Translations under genes and position numbers: made by a program
The notes under the pieces: generated by a model
What the model was told of the DNA's origin: nothing
The model's database searches: none
The model's input: only the letters and a program-made list of their open reading frames with translations
Source: Gemmobacter sp.
GTDB taxonomy: Bacteria > Pseudomonadota > Alphaproteobacteria > Rhodobacterales > Rhodobacteraceae
Length of the DNA: 64,000 bases
Reading direction: 5' to 3'
Assembly: GCF_034676705.1 (NCBI RefSeq)
Contig: NZ_JAUCBS010000002.1
Coordinates: forward strand, 444,001 to 508,000
Shown here: positions 52,496 through 61,534 of the stretch, one piece after another
How positions within the stretch are numbered: the first letter of the stretch is position 1
How the letters are laid out: every line of letters begins with the position of its first letter

Positions 52496-52860
52496 CCGAC
52501 CGGATCACCGCGAACCTGCCCTCCAGCGATTTCGGCGCCACGGCCGACTTCTATGGCCGGCTGGGGTTCGCGGTGAACTTTCGTGATGACGGCTGGATGA
52601 TCCTGTCGCGCGGGCCGCTGGTGCTGGAATTCTTCCATCACCCCGAGGTGGACAAATGGTCCAGCTGGTTTTCCGCCTGCATCCGCGTCGATGATCCCGA
52701 CGCCCTGCTGGACGAATGGCGCGAGGTGGGCATACCGTCGGACCACAAGGGCATTCCGCGGCTGACCGGGTTCTTCAAGCCGGCCGGCGCGGCGCCGCGG
52801 ATGTTCGCGCTGGTGGATCCCGACGGGTCGCTTTTGCGCGTGATCGACAACAGGGGGTAA
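52492..52860 (+). CDS. VOC-family protein, bleomycin-resistance type
   Basis: This 122-residue protein has the vicinal-oxygen-chelate fold: TADFYGRLGFAVNF at the first beta-alpha unit and MFALVDPDGSLLRVI at the end. It resembles small bleomycin-binding proteins by length and pattern (LVLEFFHHPEVD). Actual ligand unknown. It is translationally coupled to the aminotransferase and followed 2 bases later by a hypothetical gene. Confidence 0.78.
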   Translation: MTDRITANLPSSDFGATADFYGRLGFAVNFRDDGWMILSRGPLVLEFFHHPEVDKWSSWFSACIRVDDPDALLDEWREVGIPSDHKGIPRLTGFFKPAGAAPRMFALVDPDGSLLRVIDNRG

Positions 52861-52862
52861 GG

Positions 52863-53264
52863 ATGGGGTCGGATCTGCCCGACTACTACTTCCGCATCCG
52901 TGACAATGGCGCGGCCGTGTTCCGGGTGGATACCGAAAACCGCCAGCGCCGGATCGAGCTGGACGAGATCGCCTTTGTCAATGTCAAGAACGGCAACATC
53001 AAGCCGCATGGTGACCGCGCCCTGACACCTCAGGATCAGGCCGCGATTGCCGATTGGCTGGCCGACCGGCAGGACATGCTGGCCCGGCGCGACATCGACG
53101 ATATCCATCGCACGGTGGATCACCTGAACATGACCGCCCACTGGGCCCAGACCCGCGCTAGCGACGAGGCGCTGGACGAGGTGACGGACCGCCTGCTGCT
53201 GGCCATGCACGACCTGCGGAACGTTCTGGTGCGGCGCAAGGCCGACCGGCTGATCAAGGGTTAG
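52863..53264 (+). CDS. Hypothetical protein (small, soluble, highly charged)
   Basis: This 133-residue protein was not recognised. It begins with a beta-rich stretch (DYYFRIRDNGAAVFRVDTENRQRRIELDEIAFVNV-like region) followed by helical, charged segments including DRQDMLARRDIDDIHRTVDHLN. No signal peptide or membrane helix. It follows the VOC gene closely and its stop codon shares bases with the stop of the opposing VanZ-like gene (TTAG). Confidence 0.72.
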   Translation: MGSDLPDYYFRIRDNGAAVFRVDTENRQRRIELDEIAFVNVKNGNIKPHGDRALTPQDQAAIADWLADRQDMLARRDIDDIHRTVDHLNMTAHWAQTRASDEALDEVTDRLLLAMHDLRNVLVRRKADRLIKG

Positions 53265-53623
53265 GCCAGCCGCAGGCCCAGAACCATCCGCGCCAGCCGG
53301 TTTGCCACCACCCCGGCCAGCGTGCCCATGCCCACCCCGGCCAGGTCGGCCAGCCAGTCCGCCAGTTCGCGCGACCGCCCGACATGGGGCTGCACCAGTT
53401 CGATGACACCGCCATAGGCCCCCAGGATCAGCGCCATTCCCAGTGCCCAGCGGGGCCGGACAACGGCCACCGGCAGCGCCAGCGCGGCAAATCCCAGCAG
53501 GTGATGCAGCTTGTCCGACCCGCCGATAGCGGCCGGCACCGGCACCCGCGCCAGCGTCAGCACGGCAATCACCACGGCCAGCGTGACGGTCAGGGCTATG
53601 GCAAGGGCGGGGGCAGATTTCAT
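53261..53623 (-). CDS. VanZ-like membrane protein
   Basis: This 120-residue protein has about four short hydrophobic helices and the VanZ-like motif DKLHHLLGFAALALPVAV, with a second conserved block VIELVQPHVGRSRELADWLADLAG. Family function is unclear. The ATG at 53623 is chosen because the first helix follows directly; a GTG at 53659 is possible. The stop overlaps the convergent hypothetical gene. Confidence 0.8.
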   Translation of the reverse strand: MKSAPALAIALTVTLAVVIAVLTLARVPVPAAIGGSDKLHHLLGFAALALPVAVVRPRWALGMALILGAYGGVIELVQPHVGRSRELADWLADLAGVGMGTLAGVVANRLARMVLGLRLA

Positions 53624-53697
53624 CTGGCTGTTCTGGCGATTTCGCCGCGCCCTGTCCACTGTCCCGGCCCGCTTCGCAAAGATTTGAGCGGCGCGCG

Positions 53698-54486
53698 TCA
53701 GGCCCAGTCGGGCTTGCGCTTGTCCAGAAAGGCGCAGATCCCCTCGTTCGTGTCGCGCAGCAGCATGTTTTCCACCATGACCTGCCCGGTATGGTCATAG
53801 GCCTGATCCAGCGGCATCTGGATCTGGTCATAGAACGCCCGCTTGCCGATGCGCACGGCCGCACCCAGCTTGGCCGCCACCGTTGCGGCCAGGGCCTGGG
53901 TTTCCGCCTCCAGCCGGTCGGCGGGCACCACGCGGTTCACCAGCCCCAGGGCCTGCGCGCGGGCGGCGTCGATGAACTCGCCGGTGGTCAGCATCTCGAA
54001 CGCCTGCTTGCGCGGGATGTTGCGCGACAGGGCGACCATGGGGGTGGAACAGAACAGGCCGATGTTCACCCCGTTCACCCCGAACCGCGTGCCTTCGGCC
54101 GCCACGGCCATGTCGCAGCTGGCCACCAGCTGGCAGCCGGCGGCGGTGGCAATGCCATGCACCTGGGCAATCACCGGCTGCGGCAGGCGGGGGATGGCCT
54201 GCATCACCTGCGCACAGCGCGCGAACAGGTCGGCAAAGGCCGCCGCCCCGCCATCGGGGGCCTGCCGCGCCGCCTGCATCTCGCGCAGGTCGTGGCCGGC
54301 GCAGAACGCCTTGCCTATGCCTTTCAGCACCACGGCCTTGATCCGGCCGTCGGTTTCCAGCGCCGCAAAGGCCTCGCGCAGCGCGGCCAGCATGGCATCG
54401 GACAACGCGTTCAGCCGGTCGGGGGCGTTCAGCGCAAGTGTCGCAACGTCACCGGCATCATGCCGGGTCAGGATCGGGTCTGCCAT
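53698..54486 (-). CDS. Enoyl-CoA hydratase/isomerase family protein (ECHDC3-like)
   Basis: This 262-residue crotonase-fold protein keeps the CoA-binding and oxyanion-hole regions (KAFCAGHDLREM and VHGIATAAGCQLVASCDMAVA). Both catalytic Glu positions of hydratases appear replaced: the first is Gln in AAGCQL and the second lies in FGVNGVNIG without Glu. That pattern is typical of ECHDC3-type proteins, so it may not be a hydratase. It is divergent from a thioesterase gene. Confidence 0.85.
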   Translation of the reverse strand: MADPILTRHDAGDVATLALNAPDRLNALSDAMLAALREAFAALETDGRIKAVVLKGIGKAFCAGHDLREMQAARQAPDGGAAAFADLFARCAQVMQAIPRLPQPVIAQVHGIATAAGCQLVASCDMAVAAEGTRFGVNGVNIGLFCSTPMVALSRNIPRKQAFEMLTTGEFIDAARAQALGLVNRVVPADRLEAETQALAATVAAKLGAAVRIGKRAFYDQIQMPLDQAYDHTGQVMVENMLLRDTNEGICAFLDKRKPDWA

Positions 54487-54542
54487 CTTGCCATTCCTCC
54501 GCTTTGCCGGAACCTTACGCCTGGGATTTCAGGGAGGAAAGC

Positions 54543-54965
54543 GTGACCTTGGCGATGGACATTCCGACGCTGCACGACTTCATGCAGCGGGCCTTTCCGC
54601 AGGTGGCCGACGATTTCCGGGTGGAACGGCTGGCGCCCGAGGGGCTGACGGTGCGGATGATGATTGCCGACCGCCACCTGCGGCCGGGCGGCACCGTCTC
54701 GGGGCCGTCGATGTTCGCGCTGGCCGATGTGGCGATCTATCTGGCGATCCTGTCGCGGATCGGGCCGGTCGCGCTGGCGGTGACCACGAATTGCAGCATC
54801 GACTTCATGCGCAAGCCCGAGTCCGGCCGCGACCTGCTGGCCGAGGCGCGCATCCTGAAGCTGGGCCGCGTGCTGGCGGTGGGTGACGTGCTGTTGCGGT
54901 CCGAAGGATCGGACGCGCTGGTGGCCCGGGCCGGGCTGACCTATTCCATCCCGCCCGCCGGCTGA
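54543..54965 (+). CDS. PaaI-type hotdog thioesterase
   Basis: This 140-residue hotdog-fold protein carries the thioesterase motif RPGGTVSGPSMFALADVAIYLAI, close to the PaaI/YbgC-like pattern with Asp in LADVA. It probably hydrolyses an acyl-CoA in the cytosol. The GTG start at 54543 has AGGGAGG 5-6 bases upstream; an ATG 12 bases later is an alternative. It is divergent from the crotonase-fold gene, so both may handle related CoA esters. Confidence 0.85.
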   Translation: MTLAMDIPTLHDFMQRAFPQVADDFRVERLAPEGLTVRMMIADRHLRPGGTVSGPSMFALADVAIYLAILSRIGPVALAVTTNCSIDFMRKPESGRDLLAEARILKLGRVLAVGDVLLRSEGSDALVARAGLTYSIPPAG

Positions 54966-54984
54966 CCGGGAAAGACCCGGTCAG
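54962..54984. terminator. Shared hairpin containing both stop codons
   Basis: CTGACCGGG and its perfect complement flank AAAGA. The left arm contains the thioesterase stop and the right arm the bactofilin stop of the opposite strand. Confidence 0.6.
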
Positions 54985-55412
54985 AGATTGTCTTCGGGCG
55001 CCTGCGGCAGATCGGGTTCCGGCGCGCGCGGGGCGGCGGGCGGCGCGGCCTGCGGCGGTGCAGGCGGACGGGCGAACCGCCCCTCGACCTCGGCCCCGGA
55101 TTCGATGACCAGCCGGCTGCTCTGGCAATCGGCATGCAGGCGGGCAGCGGCGCGCAGCGTCAGCGAACCACAGCTGACGGATCCGTCCATCTCTCCGCGC
55201 ACATCGACCTGACCGGCCTGCACCTTGCCCTTCATCCGGCCTTCGTTGCCGACGACCAGCGTGGCCGCGGCCAGTTCGCCATCGACATTGCCATGCAGTT
55301 CGATCGTGCCTTCCGAGGCGATCACCCCGGTGATCACCAGATCAGGGGCCAGCACCGAAACCTGCCCGCCACGGCCGGTCGCAGGCCGGTCATCGTGGGT
55401 CTTGCTGAACAT
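54981..55412 (-). CDS. Bactofilin (polymer-forming cytoskeletal protein)
   Basis: This 143-residue protein has the bactofilin core of repeated beta-helix strands (ITGVIASEGTIELHGNVDGELAAATLVVGNEGRMKG and following repeats), with Pro/Ala-rich flanks (PPAPPQAAPPAAPRAPEP) at the C-terminus. Bactofilins polymerise without nucleotide and localise cell-wall enzymes or shape cells. No peptidase gene (the usual M23 partner) is adjacent. Confidence 0.87.
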   Translation of the reverse strand: MFSKTHDDRPATGRGGQVSVLAPDLVITGVIASEGTIELHGNVDGELAAATLVVGNEGRMKGKVQAGQVDVRGEMDGSVSCGSLTLRAAARLHADCQSSRLVIESGAEVEGRFARPPAPPQAAPPAAPRAPEPDLPQAPEDNL

Positions 55413-55882
55413 GCGGTTCTCCCTCGTGCGGTCCCGTCAGGCCGGGAATCCCCTGAAATTCGTTTGCGATTGAAGGGCCAAGCGCAGCCCGGGGTCAACC
55501 CCCGGAACGGCGGCAGGCGGGGGGCACGGGCGGTTTCCGGCCAGTCGCCGGGGGCCAGCCCCCGTCAAAGGGGGCCACATGCCCCGTTTGGAAATCCGAT
55601 GCCTGTTTCGGTACATGCGCAAGCCCCGATCCTTGAACAGATTTCCGGGTCGTGCAAGCGGCTGGCCGGGCTTGATGGGGGGCAAGGCGGACGATGGCAC
55701 GCGGCTGCACGGGCCAATCAGCCGGCACGATCGGCACCCTAGGCGGTCAAGGATGTTGTTCGCCACGCCCGCAATGACCCAGCGGTTGGCCGACACAGAA
55801 CACCCAAGTTCCGCACGGAAACGGGGAAACCTGGCAATCAAGCCAAATTCACGTTGAAATTCAACATTTCCGCAGGAGTGAC
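55413..55882. other. Intergenic region without gene
   Basis: This 470-bp stretch between the bactofilin start and tRNA-Ala holds no supportable gene; open frames across it overlap the tRNA or lack start signals. It contains GC-rich inverted repeats such as an imperfect CCGGGG/CCCCCGG at 55489-55505 and CGGGGG-CCAG-CCCCCG at 55549-55564, the latter similar to the hairpin beside the repeat at 63444. The bactofilin promoter must lie near its left end. Confidence 0.6.
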
Positions 55883-55958
<76 letters not shown>

Positions 55959-55969
55959 AGTCGGCGCAC

Positions 55970-55998
55970 GTTCTGGACCAGCGGTGCGGCATTGTCAA
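55970..55998 (-). promoter_or_regulatory. tRNA-Ala promoter
   Basis: A consensus TTGACA (55998-55993) with CAGAAC (55975-55970) at 17-base spacing, 11 bases upstream of the mature tRNA. The -10 is weak, as is common in this group. Confidence 0.55.
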
Positions 55999-56091
55999 GC
56001 GCCGGCCGGTGCGGCGATGTCGCAGGGCGCCGACTTGACGCTGCGGGCGCATCGTCTAGGCTTGGACAGGATCGCGCACGAAGGAGCCGAC

Positions 56092-56337
56092 ATGACCCAG
56101 CGCCTGCATCTTGTATTCGGGGGCGAGTTGGTGAGCCCCGGCAGCACGGAATTCCGCAACGTGGACGACATCCATATCGTCGGCATGTTCCCAGACTATG
56201 CCGGCGCCTTCAAGGCCTGGAAGGCCGAGGCGCAGCGCACCGTCGACAATGCCCATATGCGCTATTTCATCGCCCACCTGCACCGCCTGCACGACGAGGC
56301 GCAGCCTGCGGGCGCCACATCGGAACTGGGCACCTGA
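56092..56337 (+). CDS. DUF4170 family protein
   Basis: This 81-residue protein has LHLVFGGELVSPGSTEFRNVDDIHIVGMFPDYAGAFKAWKAEAQRTVDNAHMRYFIAHLHRL, matching the small DUF4170 family that I associate with this location before the Kdo transferase gene in related bacteria. Function unknown. AAGGAG lies 5 bases before the ATG. It is followed by the WaaA-like gene after 10 bases and is probably cotranscribed with it and lpxK. Confidence 0.87.
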   Translation: MTQRLHLVFGGELVSPGSTEFRNVDDIHIVGMFPDYAGAFKAWKAEAQRTVDNAHMRYFIAHLHRLHDEAQPAGATSELGT

Positions 56338-56347
56338 GGCGGACGGG

Positions 56348-57541
56348 ATGCTGCCAGCCGGCTTGCGACTGTACCGGGCCTTGCACGGCGATGCAGGCGT
56401 TGCGCCTGCACCGTCCTGGCCCGCGCGCCCTGCCGGGCGGGTGGCCTGGCTGCATGCCCCGGGGGCGGCCGCCGCGCGCGGCCTTGGCCCGCTGGCCAAG
56501 GGGCTGATGCAGGCGCGGCTGGCCGATGCCGTGGTCGTGACCTGCCCGGATCCGACCGACTGCCCCGGCGGGCTGGTGGTGGCCCCGCCGGCCGACCGGC
56601 CGCAGGCGGTGGCGGCCTTTCTGGATCACTGGCGGCCCGACCTGGGGCTGTGGGCCGACGGCGCACTGCGGCCGGTGCTGCTGCATTTGGCGGCCGAACG
56701 CGGGCTGCCGCTGCTGCTGGTCGATGGTCGCGCGCCCGACCTGCCGGGGGCGGGCTGGTGGCGGCGGCTGATGCCGGGGCTGATGCGCCCGTTCCGCCAT
56801 GTTCTGGCGCTGGACGATGCGGCGCGCCGGGCCTTTCTGCGGGCCGGGGCCGACCCCGACACCGTGCAGGTGACAGGCCCGCTGGAGGTGCCCTCGCGCT
56901 TTCTGACGGTGAACGAGGCGGAACGTGCGGCGTTGGCCCGCACCATCGGCACCCGCCCGGTCTGGCTGGCCATGGGCGTGCCCGAAGGCGAGGATGACAC
57001 GATCGCGGCCGCCCACCTTTCGGCCCTGCGCAGTGCGCACCGGCTGCTGCTGATCCTGGTGCCCGATGCGCCGGCGCGGTCGGCCGCGCTGGCCGCCCGG
57101 CTGACCGAACAGTTCGGCCTGGAAACCGCCCGCCGGTCGGCCGAGGAGGAACCCGGCGAGGAAGCGCAGATCTATCTGGCGGATACCGAGGGGGAAATGG
57201 GCCTGTGGTATCGGCTGGCCCCGATGACCTGGTGCGGCGGCACGCTGTCCGGCCCCGGCCCCCTGCGCCATCCGTTCGAGGCGGCGGCCATGGGCTCGGC
57301 CATTCTGCACGGGCCCGAAACCGGGGCAGAGGCGGAAAGCTTTGAGCGTTTGCGCCGCGCCGGGGCCAGCCGGGTGGTGCGGCTGCCCGGCGATCTGGGC
57401 GATGCGGTGGGCGATCTGCTGGCGGCCGACCGCTGCGCCCGGCTGGCGCAGGCGGCCTGGACAGTCTCGTCGGCCGGAGCCGAGGCAACGCAACTGGCGC
57501 TGGATCTGGCTGGCCGCCTGCTGAAGGACAAACCGGCATGA
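56348..57541 (+). CDS. Kdo transferase (WaaA)-like glycosyltransferase with altered N-terminal motif
   Basis: This 397-residue protein matches the GT30 Kdo transferase family in its second half (GGTLSGPGPLRHPFEAAAMGSAILHGPE). In the first half, the usual HAASVGE motif bearing the catalytic Glu is replaced by HAPGAAAARG, with no Glu in the first 50 residues, and the WPxL acceptor region is also altered. It may be a diverged transferase or a helper to a canonical enzyme elsewhere. It is coupled to lpxK by a 4-base overlap, which supports a lipid A/Kdo role. Confidence 0.75.
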   Translation: MLPAGLRLYRALHGDAGVAPAPSWPARPAGRVAWLHAPGAAAARGLGPLAKGLMQARLADAVVVTCPDPTDCPGGLVVAPPADRPQAVAAFLDHWRPDLGLWADGALRPVLLHLAAERGLPLLLVDGRAPDLPGAGWWRRLMPGLMRPFRHVLALDDAARRAFLRAGADPDTVQVTGPLEVPSRFLTVNEAERAALARTIGTRPVWLAMGVPEGEDDTIAAAHLSALRSAHRLLLILVPDAPARSAALAARLTEQFGLETARRSAEEEPGEEAQIYLADTEGEMGLWYRLAPMTWCGGTLSGPGPLRHPFEAAAMGSAILHGPETGAEAESFERLRRAGASRVVRLPGDLGDAVGDLLAADRCARLAQAAWTVSSAGAEATQLALDLAGRLLKDKPA

Positions 57542-58548
57542 GCCATGCGCCCGCCTTCTGGTTCACCGCGCCGGACCGGCCCGCGTGGCAGGCGCGGCTG
57601 CTGGCGCCGCTGGGGGCGCTTTATGCCCGTGGCACCGCGCGGCGGCTGGCCAAGGGCGCGGGCTATCGTGCCGGGGTGCCGGTGATCTGCATTGGCAACC
57701 TGAACGCAGGTGGCACCGGCAAGACGCCCACCGCGATCCTGCTGGCCGACCGGCTGGCGGCGCGCGGGCTGGTGGTGGCAGTGGTCAGCCGGGGCCATGG
57801 CGGGCGGCTGGCCGGCCCGGTGCGGGTGGATCCGGCCCGGCATTCTGTCGGCGACGTGGGCGACGAACCGCTGCTGCTGGCGGCCTTTGCCCCGGCCTAT
57901 GTCGCGCGCGACCGTGCCGCGGGGGTGCGGCTGGCCGAGGCGGAGGGCGCGCAGGTGGTGCTGCTGGACGACGGGTTCCAGAACCCCTCGGTCACCAAGG
58001 ATCTGTCGGTGGTCGTGGTCGATGCCGCGCGCGGCTTTGGCAATGGTCGCTGCCTGCCCGCCGGCCCGCTGCGCGAGCCGGTGGCGGCGGGGCTGGCGCG
58101 GGCCGACCTGCTGCTGACCATCGGCCCGCCGGCCATGCAGGGCCAGTTCAGCGCGCAATGGGGTGCCGCCACCGCCGCCGTGCCGCGCCAGATGGCCGAA
58201 CTGCGCCCGCTGCAAATGGGCATGGGCTGGCAGGGGGAACGGGTGCTGGCCTTTGCCGGGATCGGCCACCCCGAGAAATTCTTTGCCACCCTGGCCGGAG
58301 AAGGCGCCGATCTGGTCGGCACCGTCGCCTTGGGCGACCATCAGCCCTTTGCCCCCGCCCTGCTGACCCGGCTGGAGACCGAGGCCCGGCTGAAGCGTGC
58401 ACAACTGGTCACCACCGAAAAGGATGCCGTGCGCCTGCCCGCCGCCTTTCGGCGCAAGGTGCTGACCCTGCCCGTGCGGCTGGTGCAGGCGCCCGGGCCG
58501 TCGGCGCTGGATCAGGCGCTGGACCGGCTGTTCCCGGCCCGCACCTGA
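57538..58548 (+). CDS. lpxK: Tetraacyldisaccharide 4'-kinase
   Basis: This 336-residue membrane-associated kinase phosphorylates the 4' position of the lipid A precursor. The P-loop is in GNLNAGGTGKTPTAILLADRL (about 53-73), with DDGFQNPSV as the Walker B-like motif and SRGHGGR and DEPLLLA conserved. The N-terminal APLGALYARGTARRLAKG fits the membrane-binding helix. It overlaps the WaaA-like gene by 4 bases and is convergent with the purine permease gene 9 bases away. Confidence 0.94.
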   Translation: MSHAPAFWFTAPDRPAWQARLLAPLGALYARGTARRLAKGAGYRAGVPVICIGNLNAGGTGKTPTAILLADRLAARGLVVAVVSRGHGGRLAGPVRVDPARHSVGDVGDEPLLLAAFAPAYVARDRAAGVRLAEAEGAQVVLLDDGFQNPSVTKDLSVVVVDAARGFGNGRCLPAGPLREPVAAGLARADLLLTIGPPAMQGQFSAQWGAATAAVPRQMAELRPLQMGMGWQGERVLAFAGIGHPEKFFATLAGEGADLVGTVALGDHQPFAPALLTRLETEARLKRAQLVTTEKDAVRLPAAFRRKVLTLPVRLVQAPGPSALDQALDRLFPART

Positions 58549-58557
58549 CCTCCGCGC

Positions 58558-60042
58558 TTAGTGATCGGCCTGCATGGCGGCCGCCCGCGCCTCCTCCTCG
58601 GACCCGCGGGCGCCGTTGAAGTAGGCATTCAGCACCACCGCCGCGATCGAGGCCAGCAGGATGCCGCTTTCGATCAGCGGATGCAGCGCATGGGGCATCC
58701 ACATCAGGAACCGGGGCGCGATCAGCGGGATCATGCCAAAGCCCAGCGCCACGGCAACCACGAACAGGTTGCTGCGGTTGCGGGTGAAATCGACGCCGGC
58801 CAGAATGCGGATGCCGGTGGCGGCCACCATGCCGAACATCACGATCCCGGCCCCGCCCAGCACCATCGTGGGCACCGATTCCACCAGCGCGGCCATCTTG
58901 GGCAACAGCCCCAGCACGATCAGGATGATCCCGCCGGCCACGCAGACAAAGCGGCTCTTGATGCCCGTTACCCCGACAAGGCCGACATTCTGGCTGAACG
59001 AGGTATAGGGGAAGGTGTTGAAGATGCCGCCGATCAGCGTGCCCAGGCCATCGGTGCGCAGCCCGGCCGACAGCATGGGGCGGGTGACGGTCTTGCCCGT
59101 CATGTCACCCAGCGCCAGGAACATGCCGGTGGATTCGATCATCACCACGATCATCACCAGCGTCATGGTCAGGATCAGGATGGGGTCGAAGGTGGGCAGG
59201 CCAAAGTGGAACGGCAGCACCAGGCCGAACCAGTCGGCATCGGCCACCTTGGAAAAGCCCATCTTGCCCGCCAGGATCGCCACCACCACGCCGACGACGA
59301 TGCCCAGCAGCACCGCGATATTGGCAATGAACCCGCGGCCGAACTTGGCGATCAGCAGGATCGACACCAGCACCAGCGCGGAAATGCCGATATTGGCCAG
59401 CGGCGCATAGGCCGGGTTGTTCATGGTGGGCGCCAGCGTGACCCCGGGGGGCAGCGGCGGAATGCCGGCGGTGCCGGCGGCAGCAGCTTCCTTGATGGCG
59501 GACAGCCATTTCAGATGCTCGGGGTTCACCAGCTGCGGGGCGGTCGGGCCCACGGGCGTGCCGAAGATCCAGTTGATGCCGACCCGCATCAGGCTGACCC
59601 CGATGACCAGAATGATCGTGCCGGTCACCACAGGGGGAAAGAACCGCAGCAGCCTGGACACGATGGGCGCGATCAGGATCGAGATGATCCCCGCCCCGAT
59701 GATCGCGCCAAAGATCGCCCGCGCGCCATCGGCCCCGCCCTGCTGGCCGGCCATGGCCACCATCGGGCCAACGGCGGCAAAGGTGACGCCCATCATCACC
59801 GGAAGGCGGATGCCGAACCACTGCGTTGCGCCCATGGCCTGGATCAGCGTCACCAGCCCGCAGACGAACAGGTCGGCCGAGATCAGGAAGGCCACATCGG
59901 CCGGCGACAGTTGCAGCGCCCGCCCCACGATCAGCGGCACCGCAACCGCGCCGGCATACATCACCAGCACATGTTGCAGGCCCAGCGTGAACAGCTTGGG
60001 CACGGGTAGTCGTTCGTCCACCGGATGGGGGATCGTGGTCAT
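58558..60042 (-). CDS. NCS2 family purine (xanthine/urate-type) permease
   Basis: This 494-residue transporter with about 12-14 membrane helices belongs to the nucleobase-cation symporter-2 family. Key motifs are LFTLGLQHVLVMYAGAVAVPLIVG at the N-terminus, the substrate-helix segment FPYTSFSQNVGLVGVTGIKSR (QNxGxxxxT) and GMVAATGIRILAGVDF. The QNVGLVGVTG motif places it with xanthine/urate transporters such as UapA and PbuX-like proteins. It is the last gene of the ureide catabolism operon. A structured leader covers its ribosome-binding site. Confidence 0.92.
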   Translation of the reverse strand: MTTIPHPVDERLPVPKLFTLGLQHVLVMYAGAVAVPLIVGRALQLSPADVAFLISADLFVCGLVTLIQAMGATQWFGIRLPVMMGVTFAAVGPMVAMAGQQGGADGARAIFGAIIGAGIISILIAPIVSRLLRFFPPVVTGTIILVIGVSLMRVGINWIFGTPVGPTAPQLVNPEHLKWLSAIKEAAAAGTAGIPPLPPGVTLAPTMNNPAYAPLANIGISALVLVSILLIAKFGRGFIANIAVLLGIVVGVVVAILAGKMGFSKVADADWFGLVLPFHFGLPTFDPILILTMTLVMIVVMIESTGMFLALGDMTGKTVTRPMLSAGLRTDGLGTLIGGIFNTFPYTSFSQNVGLVGVTGIKSRFVCVAGGIILIVLGLLPKMAALVESVPTMVLGGAGIVMFGMVAATGIRILAGVDFTRNRSNLFVVAVALGFGMIPLIAPRFLMWMPHALHPLIESGILLASIAAVVLNAYFNGARGSEEEARAAAMQADH

Positions 60043-60044
60043 GG

Positions 60045-60088
60045 GCGGTTCCTTTCCCTCGGGGGCGTCTTGTTGACGCCGGAACCGC
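60045..60088 (-). promoter_or_regulatory. Structured leader sequestering the purine permease ribosome-binding site
   Basis: On the mRNA, GCGGUUCC (60088-60081) pairs perfectly with GGAACCGC (60052-60045), which includes the AAAGGAAC ribosome-binding site 5-6 bases before the AUG. Between them is a hairpin GGCGUC-AACAA-GACGCC (60080-60064) and an 11-base single-stranded stretch. This two-stem shape is riboswitch-like, and purine/xanthine permease genes are known riboswitch targets. Confidence 0.55.
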
Positions 60089-60120
60089 AGGCCCCCGGGC
60101 CGCGATCCGGTCGAACCCGG

Positions 60121-60600
60121 TCAGGGGGCAAGCACCGTCCAGCCCTCGGGGTCGCGGTATTCTTCCAGGTTGGCGGTCGAACCGATGCGGTCGACGACGG
60201 CGAACAGGCCGGGGGCCTCCAAAGGGGTCAGTACCCCGTGCCAGGTGCCCCGCCGCAGGTTGATGCCCTGGGCGCCGCTGGTCAGGAAGGCGCGCGGCAC
60301 CGCCCCCGGCCCGTCGGCCACGATGACCAGAAAGGGATGCTGCGTCATGGGCAGAAAGGCCTGGCTGCCATCGGGGTGGCGTTCGATCAGGTCGAAGCGG
60401 TAGGGCAGCGTGCGGGGGCGGGCGTGGAAAACCGAAATGCCGGCCCGGCCATCCGGGCCGAAATCCAGCCCGGCGCGGTCGTGGTGGCGCTGGCACCAGC
60501 CATCGTTGATCAGGCGGAAATCGCCCGCGGCCTCCAGCACCTCGCCGTAGGGGGCGAAGGCTTCGGCGGTCAGGGGCTGGGGGGCAAGGGTCCGGGGCAT
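60121..60600 (-). CDS. allA: Ureidoglycolate lyase
   Basis: This 159-residue protein matches the AllA family: LTAEAFAPYGEVLEA at the N-terminus, ERHPDGSQAFLPM and RRGTWHGVLTPL in the cupin-like core. It splits ureidoglycolate into glyoxylate and urea. The start at 60600 is where homologues begin; ribosome-binding site weak. It lies between the ureidoglycine aminohydrolase and purine permease genes in one operon. Confidence 0.92.
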   Translation of the reverse strand: MPRTLAPQPLTAEAFAPYGEVLEAAGDFRLINDGWCQRHHDRAGLDFGPDGRAGISVFHARPRTLPYRFDLIERHPDGSQAFLPMTQHPFLVIVADGPGAVPRAFLTSGAQGINLRRGTWHGVLTPLEAPGLFAVVDRIGSTANLEEYRDPEGWTVLAP

Positions 60601-60648
60601 GGCAGGCGGTCCGCTGGTGGCAGGCGCCGGAGGTTTCACACCCCCGGA

Positions 60649-60680
60649 CCCCCGTGGGATACTTCTGGACAGATGAAGGG
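60649..60680 (+). repeat. Dispersed intergenic repeat, copy B
   Basis: CCCCCGTGGGATACTTCTGG followed by ACAGATGAAGGG, closely matching copy C at 63477 (TTCTGGACAGATGAA shared exactly). It lies in the 91-bp gap between the ureidoglycine aminohydrolase and allA genes. Confidence 0.7.
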
Positions 60681-60691
60681 GGCGCGGGGCA

Positions 60692-61530
<839 letters not shown>

Positions 61531-61534
<4 letters not shown>

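Noticed and set aside
55851..55870. GAAAT/ATTTC inverted repeat after tRNA-Ala as a terminator
   Set aside because: Only 5-bp AT-rich arms with no T run; too weak to support.
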